NCBI GenBank assembly: GCA_036346405.1
Contig: CM070566.1
Coordinates: forward strand, 9,954,355-10,018,354
Length of the DNA: 64,000 bases
From: Phyllostachys edulis
Taxonomy: Eukaryota > Streptophyta > Magnoliopsida > Poales > Poaceae
Direction: 5' to 3'
Positions 33,880 through 45,304 of this stretch are shown piece by piece; within the stretch, counting starts at the first letter, position 1; each line of letters starts with the position of its first letter. The position numbers were made by a program, and so were the translations under genes. The notes beneath the pieces were generated by a model. It worked only from the letters and a program-made list of their open reading frames with translations, did no database searches and was not told the origin of the DNA.

Positions 33880-36800
33880 ATGGCCGGCTTCCTCCACCGC
33901 CACGTCCTCCCGCCCTTCCGCCGCCCGCCGCTCCCCTTCTTCCACCCTGGCCCCGGCGCCGCATCCGCCTCCGCCCTGCCCCCCCGCCGCCGCCCATGGA
34001 CGCCGCGCCGCATCCTCGACCCCGGCGACGACGTCGTCCTCCGCTGGAACCGCCTCTTCCTCGTGACCTGCATGGTCGGCCTCTTCGTCGACCCCATGTA
34101 CTTCTACCTGCTATACACCGCCGGAGAGTCCTGTGTCAGGATCGACATGGGCATCGGCGTCGCCGTCACCGCCGTCCGCACCATCGCCGACCTCTTCTAC
34201 CTCGCGCACATGATCCTCAAGTTCCGCACCGCGTTCGTCGCGCCGAGCTCGCGGGTGTTCGGGCGCGGCGAGCTCGTCAGGGACCCCGACCAGATCGCCA
34301 TTCGATACCTCAAGAACGACTTCATCATCGACCTCGCCGCCATGCTCCCAATCCCGCAGGCAAGCCTCCCTCTCTTTCTTATCCATCGATGGTACATATG
34401 ATCACTCACTCATATGCTACGTTTCTTGGCCACCATTTTCTTTGATAAATATATAGGCCTATATATGACACCGTCAGGCCCGGGGGCTCCCCTATGAACA
34501 GGGAGGCATTCGATATTTGATAATCTTGATTGTGGTGTTGTATGTTATTCCTTACATGTGTTAATTTACTTGTCTCTTCAATATTTTCACGTGACGCAAT
34601 CCTGTGTTCCTTGTGCATGGCACACTGCGCTTTCTAGTATGCTAGCATCAGAACCTATCTTAAATGGCGTGCTATGTATGAAGAAAAGGAGCGTTCCTCT
34701 TGTGAATATCCCTTTAGTAAATGTGTGTATCGGATGCTGCAACGGTGAGTGAGTTTTCACTTATTAATACAGCTTCCCTGATCAATGCTGGAACTTAAAT
34801 GTCGTATTGCATAGTTCAGCAAATATAAGCAGGATTTGTTTCAGAGTTGAACACAATAGATTGATGTGTTTAGAAATTATCACACGTATGCTATATTATG
34901 TTTACTTGTAGGGCTGTTAGATTTGCAAGTGAATATGTGATACAGTTGAGTAGGTCTCTTCGCTCGCTGGTTCTTGCAGGTGATTATCTGGTTTGTTATA
35001 CCAGCTGTGAGCAACTCAGCCAATCACACCAACAACACACTCTCAATGATTGTATTGATCCAGTACATACCAAGAGTGTTTCTTATCATATCCTTGAACT
35101 CTAAGATTGTGAAGGCGAGTGGAGTAGTCACAAGAACTGCCTGGGCAGGGGCTGCTTACAACCTGCTTCTTTACACATTGGCAAGTCATGTATGTCATCT
35201 TTTTCCTTTAGTTTTCAACAAAGAAATGCAAATTTCTACTATTACGTCAATTCCATTATCTACTTATTCAGTAATGCTCCATTCAAAATGTTCAATCATC
35301 TCAATTGTTGTTGTGACTAGAGTTACGTTCTGTTTGCTGGACTTTTTTCCTTGAATGATACATGGTGTATGCAGGTTCTTGGAGCCCTGTGGTATCTGTT
35401 GTCCATTGAGCGGCAATACACCTGTTGGATGGACGTGTGCACAAATGAGAATGGCACTGACATAAAAATACCTAAATGTTTTCTGAGCTATTTGGACTGC
35501 AAAACCATTCAAGATCCTATACGTAGGGATTGGTATTCACGTAGTAACATTGATAGACAGTGCAAACTTCCCGCTGCTACATATAATTATGGATTATTTG
35601 TTGATGCGCTGAATCTGGATGTTGTTCAGGCGACGTTTTTTGACAAGTATCTGTACTGCCTCTGGTGGGGTTTTCGGAACTTGAGGTATAAAGATTGAGT
35701 TTCTGATATCTGAATTCTCACTTCAGATTATATATGATAAAAGAATGACTGTTTCTCCTTTTATTTTCTGCAAATTAGTTCGTATGGACAGAACTTACAG
35801 AACAGCACCTACAGGGGGGAAACTATATTCTGCATTCTGATATGTATTATGGGCCTTGTCTTCTTTTCACATCTCATTGGAAACATGCAGGTATTTATTC
35901 TCCTAAAACTGTATGCCTAATTTTTTTTCTCTCATGTTTAAAGCATTCCTTCAACGAAATATAGCAGTCCTGCTATTTTCAAAAAAAAATATTAAAGCAT
36001 TAAACTTATTCTGCAATTAGTTCTTCAACAGCAAGCCTGGCATCACCCATAGGCCATAGCAATAATGTAGTGTACAGAAGAATTTGCCAAATCCCCTAGC
36101 ACCAGTCACGTGCAATTCTGCCATGGGTGTCAATACAATTGTGGGAATTGCCAAACATAGTTCGAATTATTCTCAAACTTCTTTCCTTCCGAACCATGTT
36201 CAATACGTTGAAGAAATAATACCCCTAATGATATCTTGCACAGGAAACTAGGAGCCTGTAATGCATCAGACAGAAGCACGTATGGTTCTAATGTAGTAAT
36301 ATTTTAAAGGGGAATTTGAGGATTTACCATTATAAGATATATGCATTTGAGAATTTACCTTTCAATGTCTCACTGACATATGACCAAATTCTCAAATGTA
36401 TCTATTCATAGTGGTAAATCCTTAATAATTCACATATGGCCTATATGTCAGTGAGACATTGAGGGGTAAATTCTCAAATGTATCTATTCATAGTGGTAAA
36501 TCCTCAATAATTCATATTTTAAATCCTTGTATAACATTCACATGAAACGAAATTGAAGCCTATGCCCTGGGTTATCGTACAGAATCGGTAAGGTGCAAGC
36601 TACAACTTTCTTAAGAAGATTTTGTACAAGTAAACTTTTTAGTTTCATGTCCAGGCTTAACTGTTTATTTTATCAGCCATACTATATTACTGTTATGTTG
36701 TACATTTATTTTGTTTCGTATTATCCTGTTACCACTTACTACTAATCTTTCAATTCAATGTTGGAAACTTGGAATCGCTATTTTAGCTGTTCATGCTTTT

Positions 36801-38102
36801 GGTCCAGTGATTGTCTCAAGTTCTGCATTTTGGGTGCGAAGGGTTTAACTTTAATCTCAACTGAAATCAGGGGTTCAGCGTGACAGTGTCTGGCCCATTT
36901 GCAGGACATCATCTTGAGCCATTTTCCTCGCTACTAATTAATCCCCTTTCACCTTGCTTACAGACATACCTGCAGTCGATGACAGTAAGGCTGGAGGAGT
37001 GGCGGGTGAAGCGTCGGGACATCGAGGAGTGGATGAGGCACCGTCAGCTGCCCCTGGAGCTTCAGGAGCGCGTGCGAAGGTTCTTCCAATACAAATGGCT
37101 CGCCACCAGGGGCGTCGACGAGGAATCCATCCTTCAGTCGCTGCCGCTGGATCTCCGTCGTGAAATCCAGCGCCACCTCTGTCTCGCCCTCGTCCGACGA
37201 GTGCGTGCCTCGGCTCGGCTCAGCTCAGCTGCCGCATAAGATAAGCTGCCTGATACTTACTGACGGCTGCTCAAAACACAACCTTGCAGGTACCCTTCTT
37301 CTCGCAGATGGACGAACAGCTCCTCGACGCGATATGCGAGCGCCTGGTGTCGTCCCTGAGCACCAAGGACTCGTACATCGTGCGCGAAGGGGACCCTGTC
37401 AACGATATGCTCTTCATCATCCGCGGCGAGCTCGAGAGCTCCACCACGGACGGCGGCCGGACCAACTTCTTCAGCTCGATAACGCTCAGGCCGGGAGACT
37501 TCTGCGGCGAGGAGCTCCTGACGTGGGCGCTGATGCCCAACCCCAGCCTCAACTTCCCGCAGTCGACGCGGACGGTGCGGTCGCTGACGGAGGTGGAGGC
37601 GTTCGCGCTGCGCGCCGAGGATCTCAAGTACGTGGCCAACCAGTTCAAGCGGCTGCACAGCAAGCGGCTGCAGCACGCGTTCCGGTACTACTCGCACCAG
37701 TGGCGCAGCTGGGGCGCGTGCTTCATCCAGGGCGCGTGGAGGCGGTACAAGAAGAGGAAGCTCGCCAAGGAACTCATGAAGCAGGAGGGCCTCTACTACC
37801 AGGGCCAGGGCGGCCCCGATGACGACGACGAGGGGTACGGGCTCGCCGCGGACAACGACAGCGCGCCGCTGCTCGGCGAGTACAAGGACGGCGGCAACGG
37901 AGCGGCGGCGGAAGGCGACGGCGGCGGCGGCGTGCACCTCGGCGTGACGTTCCTGGCGTCCAAGTTCGCCAAGAACACCAAGAGAGGCGCACACCAGAAG
38001 GTCACGCAGCAGAGGACCGACGACGTCTCCACCATTAAATTCCCCAAGCTGGCCAAGCCCGACGAGCCCGATTTCTCCCTGAACACCGACGATGTGCTCT
38101 AA
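33880..38102 (+). CDS. CNGC: Cyclic nucleotide-gated ion channel (CNGC), six exons, 720 aa
   Basis: Predicted exons are 33880-34359, 34980-35189, 35375-35685, 35779-35890, 36964-37200 and 37290-38102. They join in frame to 2163 nt. CNGCs are plasma- or endomembrane cation channels, mainly Ca2+ entry routes controlled by calmodulin. Six membrane segments are visible (about 58-78, 91-113, 147-166, 179-199, 213-240 and 346-371). The pore loop carries SSYGQN (334-339). The C-terminus has a cyclic-nucleotide-binding domain (451-570) with the phosphate-binding box GEELLTWA (523-530) and an IQ-type calmodulin site FIQGAWRRYKKRK (595-607). The sequence best resembles plant group III (CNGC15/17-like), by recall only. 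All introns are GT-AG except the first, which looks GC-AG. An in-frame ATG at 33,775 could add 35 residues; I chose 33,880 because MAGFLHRH begins the more ordinary N-terminus. Confidence 0.92.
34360..34979 (+). other. Intron 1 of the CNGC gene with a GC-AG boundary
   Basis: Exon 1 ends CCGCAG and the intron opens GCAAGC; it closes TTCTTGCAG before GTGATTATC. AG|GCAAG is the usual strong consensus of GC-type donors. The join gives LPIPQ-VIIWFVIPA in phase 0. The nearest GT donor (34,392) would add 32 nt and shift the frame. Confidence 0.8.
36311..36515. repeat. Foldback MITE in intron 4 of the CNGC gene
   Basis: The arm at about 36,313-36,382 is the inverse of 36,443-36,512 over roughly 70 bp. 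The inner TCTCAAATGTATCTATTCAT also recurs as a direct repeat 81 bp apart. It lies wholly inside the 1073-bp fourth intron. Confidence 0.75.
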
Positions 38103-38429
38103 CAAATATGACACTGACCAACATTTTCTCTTCTTCTCGTTCTTCGTCTTCCTTGTTTCGGCCACGATCCTGCAATTGTACGTAGATACTAGATGGAGAT
38201 GGAATCACATGCCTGCGTCGTTGTACTGTATACTAGTGCTGATTTAGTACAGTTGACCTTACGCCAGCTCAGACTTGAGAATGTTCTTCTGATCTTGTTC
38301 CAGAGAGATCGACGTGCAAACTATTGTAAGCATCAGTTAATTTCATTGTGTGAATTAGCTAGCAATCTATGTATAGGCTTGCCTTTCCTTGATGAGGCTA
38401 TGCATGAAAGAGGTTTGGAACCAAGAAAC

Positions 38430-39650
38430 TAGAGGTGGCCAAATAGGCGACGTGATGTGGCATGACCCGTTTAGGCACCGCCCGCTTGGCCCGGTATGTT
38501 AATCGGGACGTGTCGTGCTGGCTCGTGTGCTTAGTTGTAGACCCAGACATGACACGCTGAGCTCACGGACCGTGCTATGCCGGCCTAAGCACGTTTGGCC
38601 CGACGGGTCAGAGAAGATCCGATTATCTCAGCCAAAAAATTTTGAAAAAAAATATAATAATTCTAGAAAATGTATAGAATTCAAAAATACAAACTAATTT
38701 TTTTTTAAATGAGTTCTATACCCATAAAAGGAGACAAATATATTGAAAATGAGCTTTATTAATGTTTATATAGATCTCTCGTTAAAAACTTTGGCAAGTA
38801 AAAACTCAACATGAGAAAACCTTGACAAAATAGTACAACCTATAGCTCTGTATACATCGATATTCTAATTGTCGTTGTCTAGGTAAAGATTTTAGAACGC
38901 ACCCGCCAACTCTGTATTTTCTACAGAGTGTTGATCTCGTTGATCAGCTTGTTCCCAGTCTTTCACAGTTAGAAGTATTTCCACCATCTCACTCGTAAGA
39001 CTTATTCTTCTCTCCTCCAATATTCTTTAAGAAATACTGAAAACAAACTCAGAAGAAATAGTCGAGATAGGATCGATTAACACATCCCATGCTAATATGG
39101 ATAGTGATGGATATATTATCTTATGCTCATGCCACCATTGCAAAATATTGAAATGCTCTACCTGGTAAACTACGGTATCAGTGTCGAGATAGGTGGATAG
39201 TTCTCCACTGCTACGGTGGGCGTTGTGTCTTGCTTCAAAACTTGACGTTGTAGAATCTGAACCCCCGGAGGAAGAACCCGCACCCCATATTTTGCCCCAC
39301 GCAGTTGTCTTCTTACCTGTGGTGAGTGGTACTGGAGGTCGTTGCAAGCGAACTCCCGTAAACTTTAGTACGTACTTTTGATAAACATCGGACAATTTAG
39401 TATGAACATCTGAAAAATAGTTAGAATAATATATGCCTGCAACATCACTCAGAAGTTGGAGAACATTAGTGAATCCTCGAAGTTTAGATCTATGATCTAA
39501 AATAAATGCATACACATATGGATTATCTTTCTGATATTTCAAATATTTAGTTTTCATAGCAGTGATAGCCTCTCGTAACACTATTTCATTTTCACGAGCC
39601 TTCAAGTTACGTTTCCTGCCTATGTAGGATGCTAACCGTATCGAAGTGTC
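38430..39650 (-). mobile_element. Truncated hAT element with transposase C-terminus
   Basis: The left end reads TAGAGGTGGCCAAA, a common hAT terminal motif in grasses, followed by a GC-rich block (CCCGTTTAGGC, GGCCCGACGGGT). The minus strand at 39,027-39,605 encodes the C-terminal half of a hAT transposase. No inverse TTTGGCCACCTCTA end exists to the right, so the N-terminal half and the other TIR are lost. Confidence 0.75.
39027..39605 (-). pseudogene. hAT transposase, C-terminal part
   Basis: About 192 codons. The first half (REAITAMKTKYLKYQKDNPY, FILDHRSKLRGFTNVL) matches the RNase H-like region near the end of hAT transposases. The last part (VEHFNILQWWHEHKIIYPSL, DVLIDPISTISSEFVFSIS) is the hAT C-terminal dimerisation domain, just before its usual end. 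It lacks the zinc finger, the first catalytic acids and the N-terminus, so it is a relic. Confidence 0.85.
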
Positions 39651-39785
39651 TGGTCAATTTGTCATGTATGTAAAGTATACTTGGAAAAGTGACTCAACAT
39701 AATCGTGCAATATATAAGATGGACACGTGAATATTCTGTGGATACCACACGATCACACGAATCACATGTGTGTGGTGTTTAACAT

Positions 39786-40215
39786 TGTTGAACTTGACGT
39801 ATACAAATGAAGTCGTTGGGCACTAGTGGACGCACCAGGGGGCACAAGGGGGCTAGCGCACCAGCTCTGGTTGTCGCGCCCTGGTATCTGTTACGTACCA
39901 AGTTCCAGGATTCAAGTGAGACAAGGGAATTGAAGCAATTGGAGACTATGAATCGAGAAATCAAGACTAAGCAATAGAAGAATTAGAGATTTCAGACCGG
40001 GAAGAAGAAATAGAATTTGGGCAAGGAGCAGACTTGGAAGGGAGAGGAGATTATCACCTTCTATTCTATTCTTCGATGCCTTTCTTCGTTGCTGCTACTT
40101 TCTTTTGTAGTGCAAGCCATCCACATGATGTTTGGGCCTGGCCACCCTCCAGTACAACGACCGCCCAGCTCATGAGACACACTGCCCACTCTCATACTCA
40201 AGTTGGTCCATAACA
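39786..40215 (-). repeat. 3' LTR of a decayed gypsy element (about 430 bp)
   Basis: On the minus strand a polypurine stretch (AAATTTAAGGAGGGAGGGA, 40,216-40,235) is followed directly by TGTTATGGACCAACTTGAG, the LTR start. A plausible end (AAGTTCAACA) lies at 39,786. The GGGGACAAGCCGAAATTTAAGG phrase before it is typical of the 3' end of short-LTR chromoviruses (Reina type). No second LTR copy is in the window. Confidence 0.6.
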
Positions 40216-41930
40216 TCCCTCCCTCCTTAAATTTCGGCTTGTCCCCAAGCCGACGCCATGAAAATAAGAAGAAGTTCCAAACCACCAGGATCCCACGACA
40301 TATGCAATTCCCTTGCGCGCCAACTACCAGCTTGAGCCTTTAACTTGTAAGTACATGGGAGACTGCACTCGCCCAAGGTGGAAGTAAGTAAACCTTTCTC
40401 CTTTGGTGTACACAACATAAATGTGTCCACAACATCTGCAAGCCAAAAGCTCCCTAAGAGAAACTAAGGGTTGTGTATGATTACTACAGCCACCACTGGT
40501 AATTCAAAATCATTCAATAGCTCTTGAAATCCCTTGAAGTTTCTTGAAGTGAGACAGCAGTAGATAGAAGGCCAACCTTGAGCCACGGTATAGGCCCTCA
40601 GCCCACTAGCAAAACTTTGCAGCATAGCCTTCATGTGATAAAGATTGGCGTTAATGGTCCTAAATTGAAGTCCCTCAACATAAAAATGGTGTTGATGCAT
40701 CCCACCATTAAGATGTTGTCTCACTTCTGTAGCCGTCCTCTTCATAGAAGCAACAGTCTAAAGGTGAATCTAGTTAGTGTGAAGTGCTGATCTTGACTTA
40801 GTTACTCCTTCCTCACAGAAATACACCAGGACAACATAATTCTCTGAGCCTCTGGATGAGTATGCAAGAGGACCTCATTTCAGTATTTTGAATCGATCCT
40901 GCTACCACCCTATGCACAGAAACAACCACCGAAAGTGTCCATGTGAATTGATGACTACTCAATGAAAGATCACACAAGACAATGACATTCTCCTCGTAGT
41001 GCTGAATCCATTTTCCTCTTCAGCCAAGCAGCTGCATATATTTCATGCCCTTCCCAAGTTCTCCAATCAAAAGCCACCCGCAACTAAGGTACCAACTTGA
41101 TAGCAAGAATTCTAGAGGCGATGGCCATGGGTGCATTAGCTGCATAATGAAAACAAGAATAAGCGTAATAATAGCTCCTAGATTACCCACTTGCTTTAGC
41201 TCATGAATTTCCCACTTATTAGCCCATGTCATACAATAAATGGTCAAATAAGAGTCGCATTTTGCACTTGGCTATGGTTCATTCCTCTCAGTCAAGTCAA
41301 ACGATTTCTCCTGAATTGGAGTAGTGCCCAATTATCCATGGATGGAAATCTTTGACAAGCCCCAAACTGACACTGGACAAATGATGCTTCTTGATAATCA
41401 ATTTTGCACTCTGATGCCTATGGTCAGGGTTGGCTTGAGTAGGTGGTGGCCATGGCCGCTTCAGCTACAGTCTGCCTAGATTTCACTTGAATTCTTGCCA
41501 TGGCATTGGGCATAGCTCATCTCCACCACGCTTCAGCTGCAATCCTACTCTATAGGTTAGGGTTTGTTGAATATCTCCATCCATGGATATTTGATTAGGT
41601 ACTACTCCTCTTCAGGAGAAATCACCTTAACTTGACTGAGAGGAATGAACCACAGCCTACTTCAGAAGGTGACTCTTATCTGACCCTTTGAACAATGACC
41701 ATGGTGTTGGCCGTAGTTCAGTTCCGTCTCCCGTAGCCTCTACTCGCACAGGTGGTGGCCATGGTTGCCACTCTGTCATCTTCATTGATGGTGGGCACAT
41801 CACAATTGTATTCCATACATGCCTTTCGTCAAACAACTTGCGTGCGCCATGGAGACAAAGGAGGAATCAACAATTGTGCTCGCTGCCATAACCAGGGGAG
41901 TTGGTGGTGATACCGCTCGGTGTAGACATG
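40216..41930 (-). mobile_element. Internal remnant of the decayed gypsy element
   Basis: Adjoins the polypurine tract of the LTR at 39,786-40,215. Open frames are short (for example 40,464-40,745) and I recognise no pol motif. A foldback of about 120-bp arms lies at 41,240-41,690. The remnant appears to continue beyond the hAT insertion at 41,939. Confidence 0.4.
41240..41690. repeat. Inverted repeat with about 120-bp arms
   Basis: The arm 41,240-41,362 (GGTTCATTCCTCTCAGTCAA...) returns inverted at 41,563-41,690 (...TTGACTGAGAGGAATGAACC), with a 200-bp loop. The match extends to a GACTCTTAT segment at the outer edge. Confidence 0.8.
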
Positions 41931-41938
41931 GGGTTGCT

Positions 41939-43523
41939 CAGGGGCGGATCTAGGCCTCAGGCTAGGTAGGATATAGCCCAAGGCCCGGCTCCTCTTTCGT
42001 CGCCGCGCCCTCCACGCTCAGTCACCCGCTTGCCCTCCACGTCCCCATGAGGCAACTACACCTCCTCTCGTTGCAACAACTCTCCCCTCCCTTGTCCTCT
42101 CTTCCCACTTCTCGTTGTCGGTGCCAAGGGCCTCTCTGTGGTGGCGGTGCCACCGACAGGCATTCCACTCACCGCTGTCCTTGTTGCGGGAGCCCAGCAA
42201 GGCCACGTTGTGGAAGGCCTCACCCAGCGTCCCCTTTTGGTTCGGCGGAGGCTGGAGCGAAACCCCAAGGACCGTTGCCCCGCCGCTGATGAGGAGGATG
42301 AGGGGGGAGGAGGATGGAGGTGGCGCGAGGGGCGACACTGGAACGCTGCTCGTCGGAGCGCTATTGGATGGGTTGTAGGGGGGTTCGGGGTGGTCGGGTC
42401 GTGTACAACAGTACAAGGACCAGATCAACACCTTTCTCACACAGTTCTTCGGGTTCATTGATGGTAATGAACTAATCGAGTTGTATTCCTTAGCTCTGAT
42501 TGCCTGTGTTTGTTTGAGCTATGGTGTGAAAAGTCTATGAGTTCTTGCAAATTCTACCTTGAAACTTGGCTGGAGTTTAAATACTAATTGCTTCACTGGC
42601 TTGAGAAAAACCATTGGATGAGTATCGGTGTTTTTAATGTCATGGTTGGGGTTTGATAGGTTTAGATTACATAGATCTTGATTGGTTCATGAATCATGAT
42701 GGTTGTTATAAGAGTATAAATTAAGATCAATCTTCAGCTTCGTTGAGGGGCACCTTTAATTGATATACTCTGAAAATGTAATATATGGTCGTTGCCCCCT
42801 CATTTCTGCACATTGTACAATATGATTCATTCAAGTTGTTGAAGTGTGTTATGTGGCAAAATAAGGACTTAGAACGAACCATTTGCATATCTGCACAACT
42901 TCGTCTTTGATTATTACATAATTTCTCAAGTAAAATCCCTTCTTTGGATTTTTTTTGGCTAAATTGTGATCTCACTTTACATGGGCAGACTATGGCCCTG
43001 CTGGACATGATTTGTTCATACTTGTCTACGTAGGATTGGAGATATATTATCAAATTATCAACATTTCATCTCAATTTTTCTGTTATGGCTTATGATCATT
43101 TCGACCTAAACTAGCTAGTCAACTCCAGAACATAATATAAGGCTCATATTTTCCACCTTCTCAGATGGACAGTTGGGCAATTGCTATTCCAAAACATTTG
43201 AAATGTTATAATATGATCATATCAGGGTGCTGTAAACAATCTATACGGCTTGACTTCAATGAAGTTCTTTGTATTTTATCATACCTCTGTTTGATTTACT
43301 TTTTTATGTTATCTTTGTAGGTTCTGGTTTTTGTCCAACTATTGATGAAGAAATGGTGGGCTAGGACAGAGATGAAATCTTCATTATTTAGGTACTCAAA
43401 TTGTATCTCTATGGTGATATATTATTTATATTTTACCATATTTTTCTTATTATATTTTATGTTGAAGCATTGAGCTAAAGTTTCACGTCAATGATGCATT
43501 TGTGGCTAATTTTTGTTATGTCG

Positions 43524-43570
<47 letters not shown>

Positions 43571-43639
43571 CATTAGTTGTAGGATGTTAGCCTATTAGAA
43601 CTAAGCCCGAGGCATGGTGAAATCCTAGATCCGCCACTG
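41939..43639. mobile_element. Non-autonomous hAT element, 1.7 kb, exact TSD
   Basis: The left end CAGGGGCGGATCTAGG and right end CCTAGATCCGCCACTG are inverse with one mismatch. They are flanked by the identical 8-mer GGGTTGCT (41,931-41,938 and 43,640-43,647). It belongs with the hAT at 13,794 by its CAGGGGCGGA end. The interior shows no transposase; the left third is GC-rich and a TG microsatellite lies at 43,525-43,562. Confidence 0.9.
43525..43562. repeat. (TG)n microsatellite, about 19 units
   Basis: Uninterrupted TG dinucleotides inside the hAT element. Confidence 0.95.
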
Positions 43640-43647
43640 GGGTTGCT

Positions 43648-44660
43648 TGAGTGAGCGCCAACTGGAGAGGTGTCCAGCTATGTGACCAGGACTAGATGGA
43701 CGTTGACAAGGGCATTGTTGACCATCACGTGACTGGCATCGGGCACCATAGTGAGTGGTGGTGCAGGGTCTAGAGAGGACCTGGTAGGAGCAAAAACAAG
43801 CGTCAGCCTTGCGCTCAAACATGGCCAAGCCTTGGAGTCAATATCGGCGTGTAGGAGCATTTCGCCAAACAGCTGGTGCATGGTGAAGTCACCAATGTCA
43901 GCGTGCACCAGAATTGTAGCCTTCAACGGTGCGAGGCTGGAGATGACGAGGTCGAGCAAGTTGGTGGTCGAGGGAGAACTTGGGGTCACGTCTGGTATGA
44001 ACGTGGATGTCTGCAAGGTAGTGTCATCGTCAGAAGAAATAATAAACACCCAGTGAGTGTCACATTGTGTAGCTTGCCGAGGGCGAACGACTTCAACGAG
44101 GAGGCCCCCCTCGAAAGCAAGGACATGATCGTGACCATGGTGTCGCTGATGTTGGGGTCAGGGCCCGACGTCGATCACTTGGTGGGCAACTCGGTGGCGA
44201 GGGTGGCGTCTCCACATGGAGTGGCTGCTGCCACGACGTGGTCCACGACGGCGACGCGGGTGGGTGTTGGTGTGGTCACAGATGGTGGCTAGGCTTGAAT
44301 AGGCGCGCCCAATAGCTAGATAATGGCACTGACCGCCAGCTCCTTCATGCAAGCTACCATGTCTGCCATCTCTGACGACAGCCTCCTCACCTCAATGAGT
44401 AACTTATCCAACATCTCCATGCATCGTGCTTCTTTCTCTTTCCCAGTGTCGCTCATGGCCGCCCTGGAACCACAGAGGGGCTGGTGAATGCGTGAAGGTG
44501 TGGCCATGCGGGTGCAAGCGGAGCGGCAGCCAGCGTGCCCCAACGACGATGTTGGCTACAGAGGAGCTAGGGGCGGCCGGCAGCGACGGAAGGGACGATG
44601 GTATCCACACATGCACACATCGCACAGAGTCAGCAGCAGGCTCAGGTGAGGACTGAGGAG
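43648..44660 (-). pseudogene. Possible gag remnant of the decayed gypsy element
   Basis: The minus strand has a frame with MSDTGKEKEARCMEMLDKLL and IEVRRLSSEMADMVACMKEL at about 44,316-44,456, followed by other frames down to 43,678. A short helical N-terminus like this fits a gag start, and orientation agrees with the LTR at 39,786-40,215, but no capsid or zinc-knuckle motif is recognisable. Everything from here to that LTR may be one element with pol deleted and a hAT inserted. Confidence 0.3.
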
Positions 44661-45304
44661 TCTGAGGCTCCCGGTTGATTTGTAAAATGTTGTCATATAT
44701 CTATATATCTAGTCTAGTCTCAACTGCTCATAGATTCTATAACATTTGTTGTAGATTTGTAAAATATAGAAAAATGAACTTTGCATAGCTATTTCTTGAA
44801 CAATCCAATCCGTAAAAGATTGACAAACGAACTTTGCCTAGCTATTTCTAGAACAATCCTAGTTCAAGTACTCCTCGAACCAATGAGACCACTACTCAAT
44901 CAAAGAAGCCTCAGATTGATTTTAATTTCATTTCAATGTTTGTAATTGCTCACAATTTTCTGATTTCACACTAACTTAGCTAATTTTGTTCTATAGATTG
45001 CTACTCACACGTACTTATGGGCATTCAGGGCATTCTATTTATTAACAAGGTACTACCTTAAGTGTATTTTATATTCTCGTTTTGTATCTTGTCTATTTAT
45101 GTATGAATTTGGATTACAGCAGACATTCAAATGTGTCTTTGGTACGGTTTTGCCATGTTAGCTTTCTCGTATGATCACCTCCTGTATTTTTGTCCTGCGT
45201 ACGCCATTATCGTCAAGTCAAATTTGGATTAGACAAATGGAGCATTGCCAACCCTTGTTTAATTCTCTAACTCATCTAGTTCTATGGACGAAGTAGTGTC
45301 TCTT
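44661..45304. other. AT-rich stretch, nothing recognised
   Basis: Short imperfect local duplications (AACTTTGC.TAGCTATTTCT at about 44,781 and 44,830) but no gene, LTR or TIR. Confidence 0.4.

Noticed and set aside
33704..34097. Long minus-strand and alternate-frame ORFs over CNGC exon 1
   Set aside because: They arise from high GC at third codon positions; the plus-strand frame matches a known channel family.
37257..38165. 302-codon minus-strand ORF over CNGC exon 6
   Set aside because: It is the antisense shadow of a GC-rich exon; composition (R, A, V, L) is as expected for such shadows.
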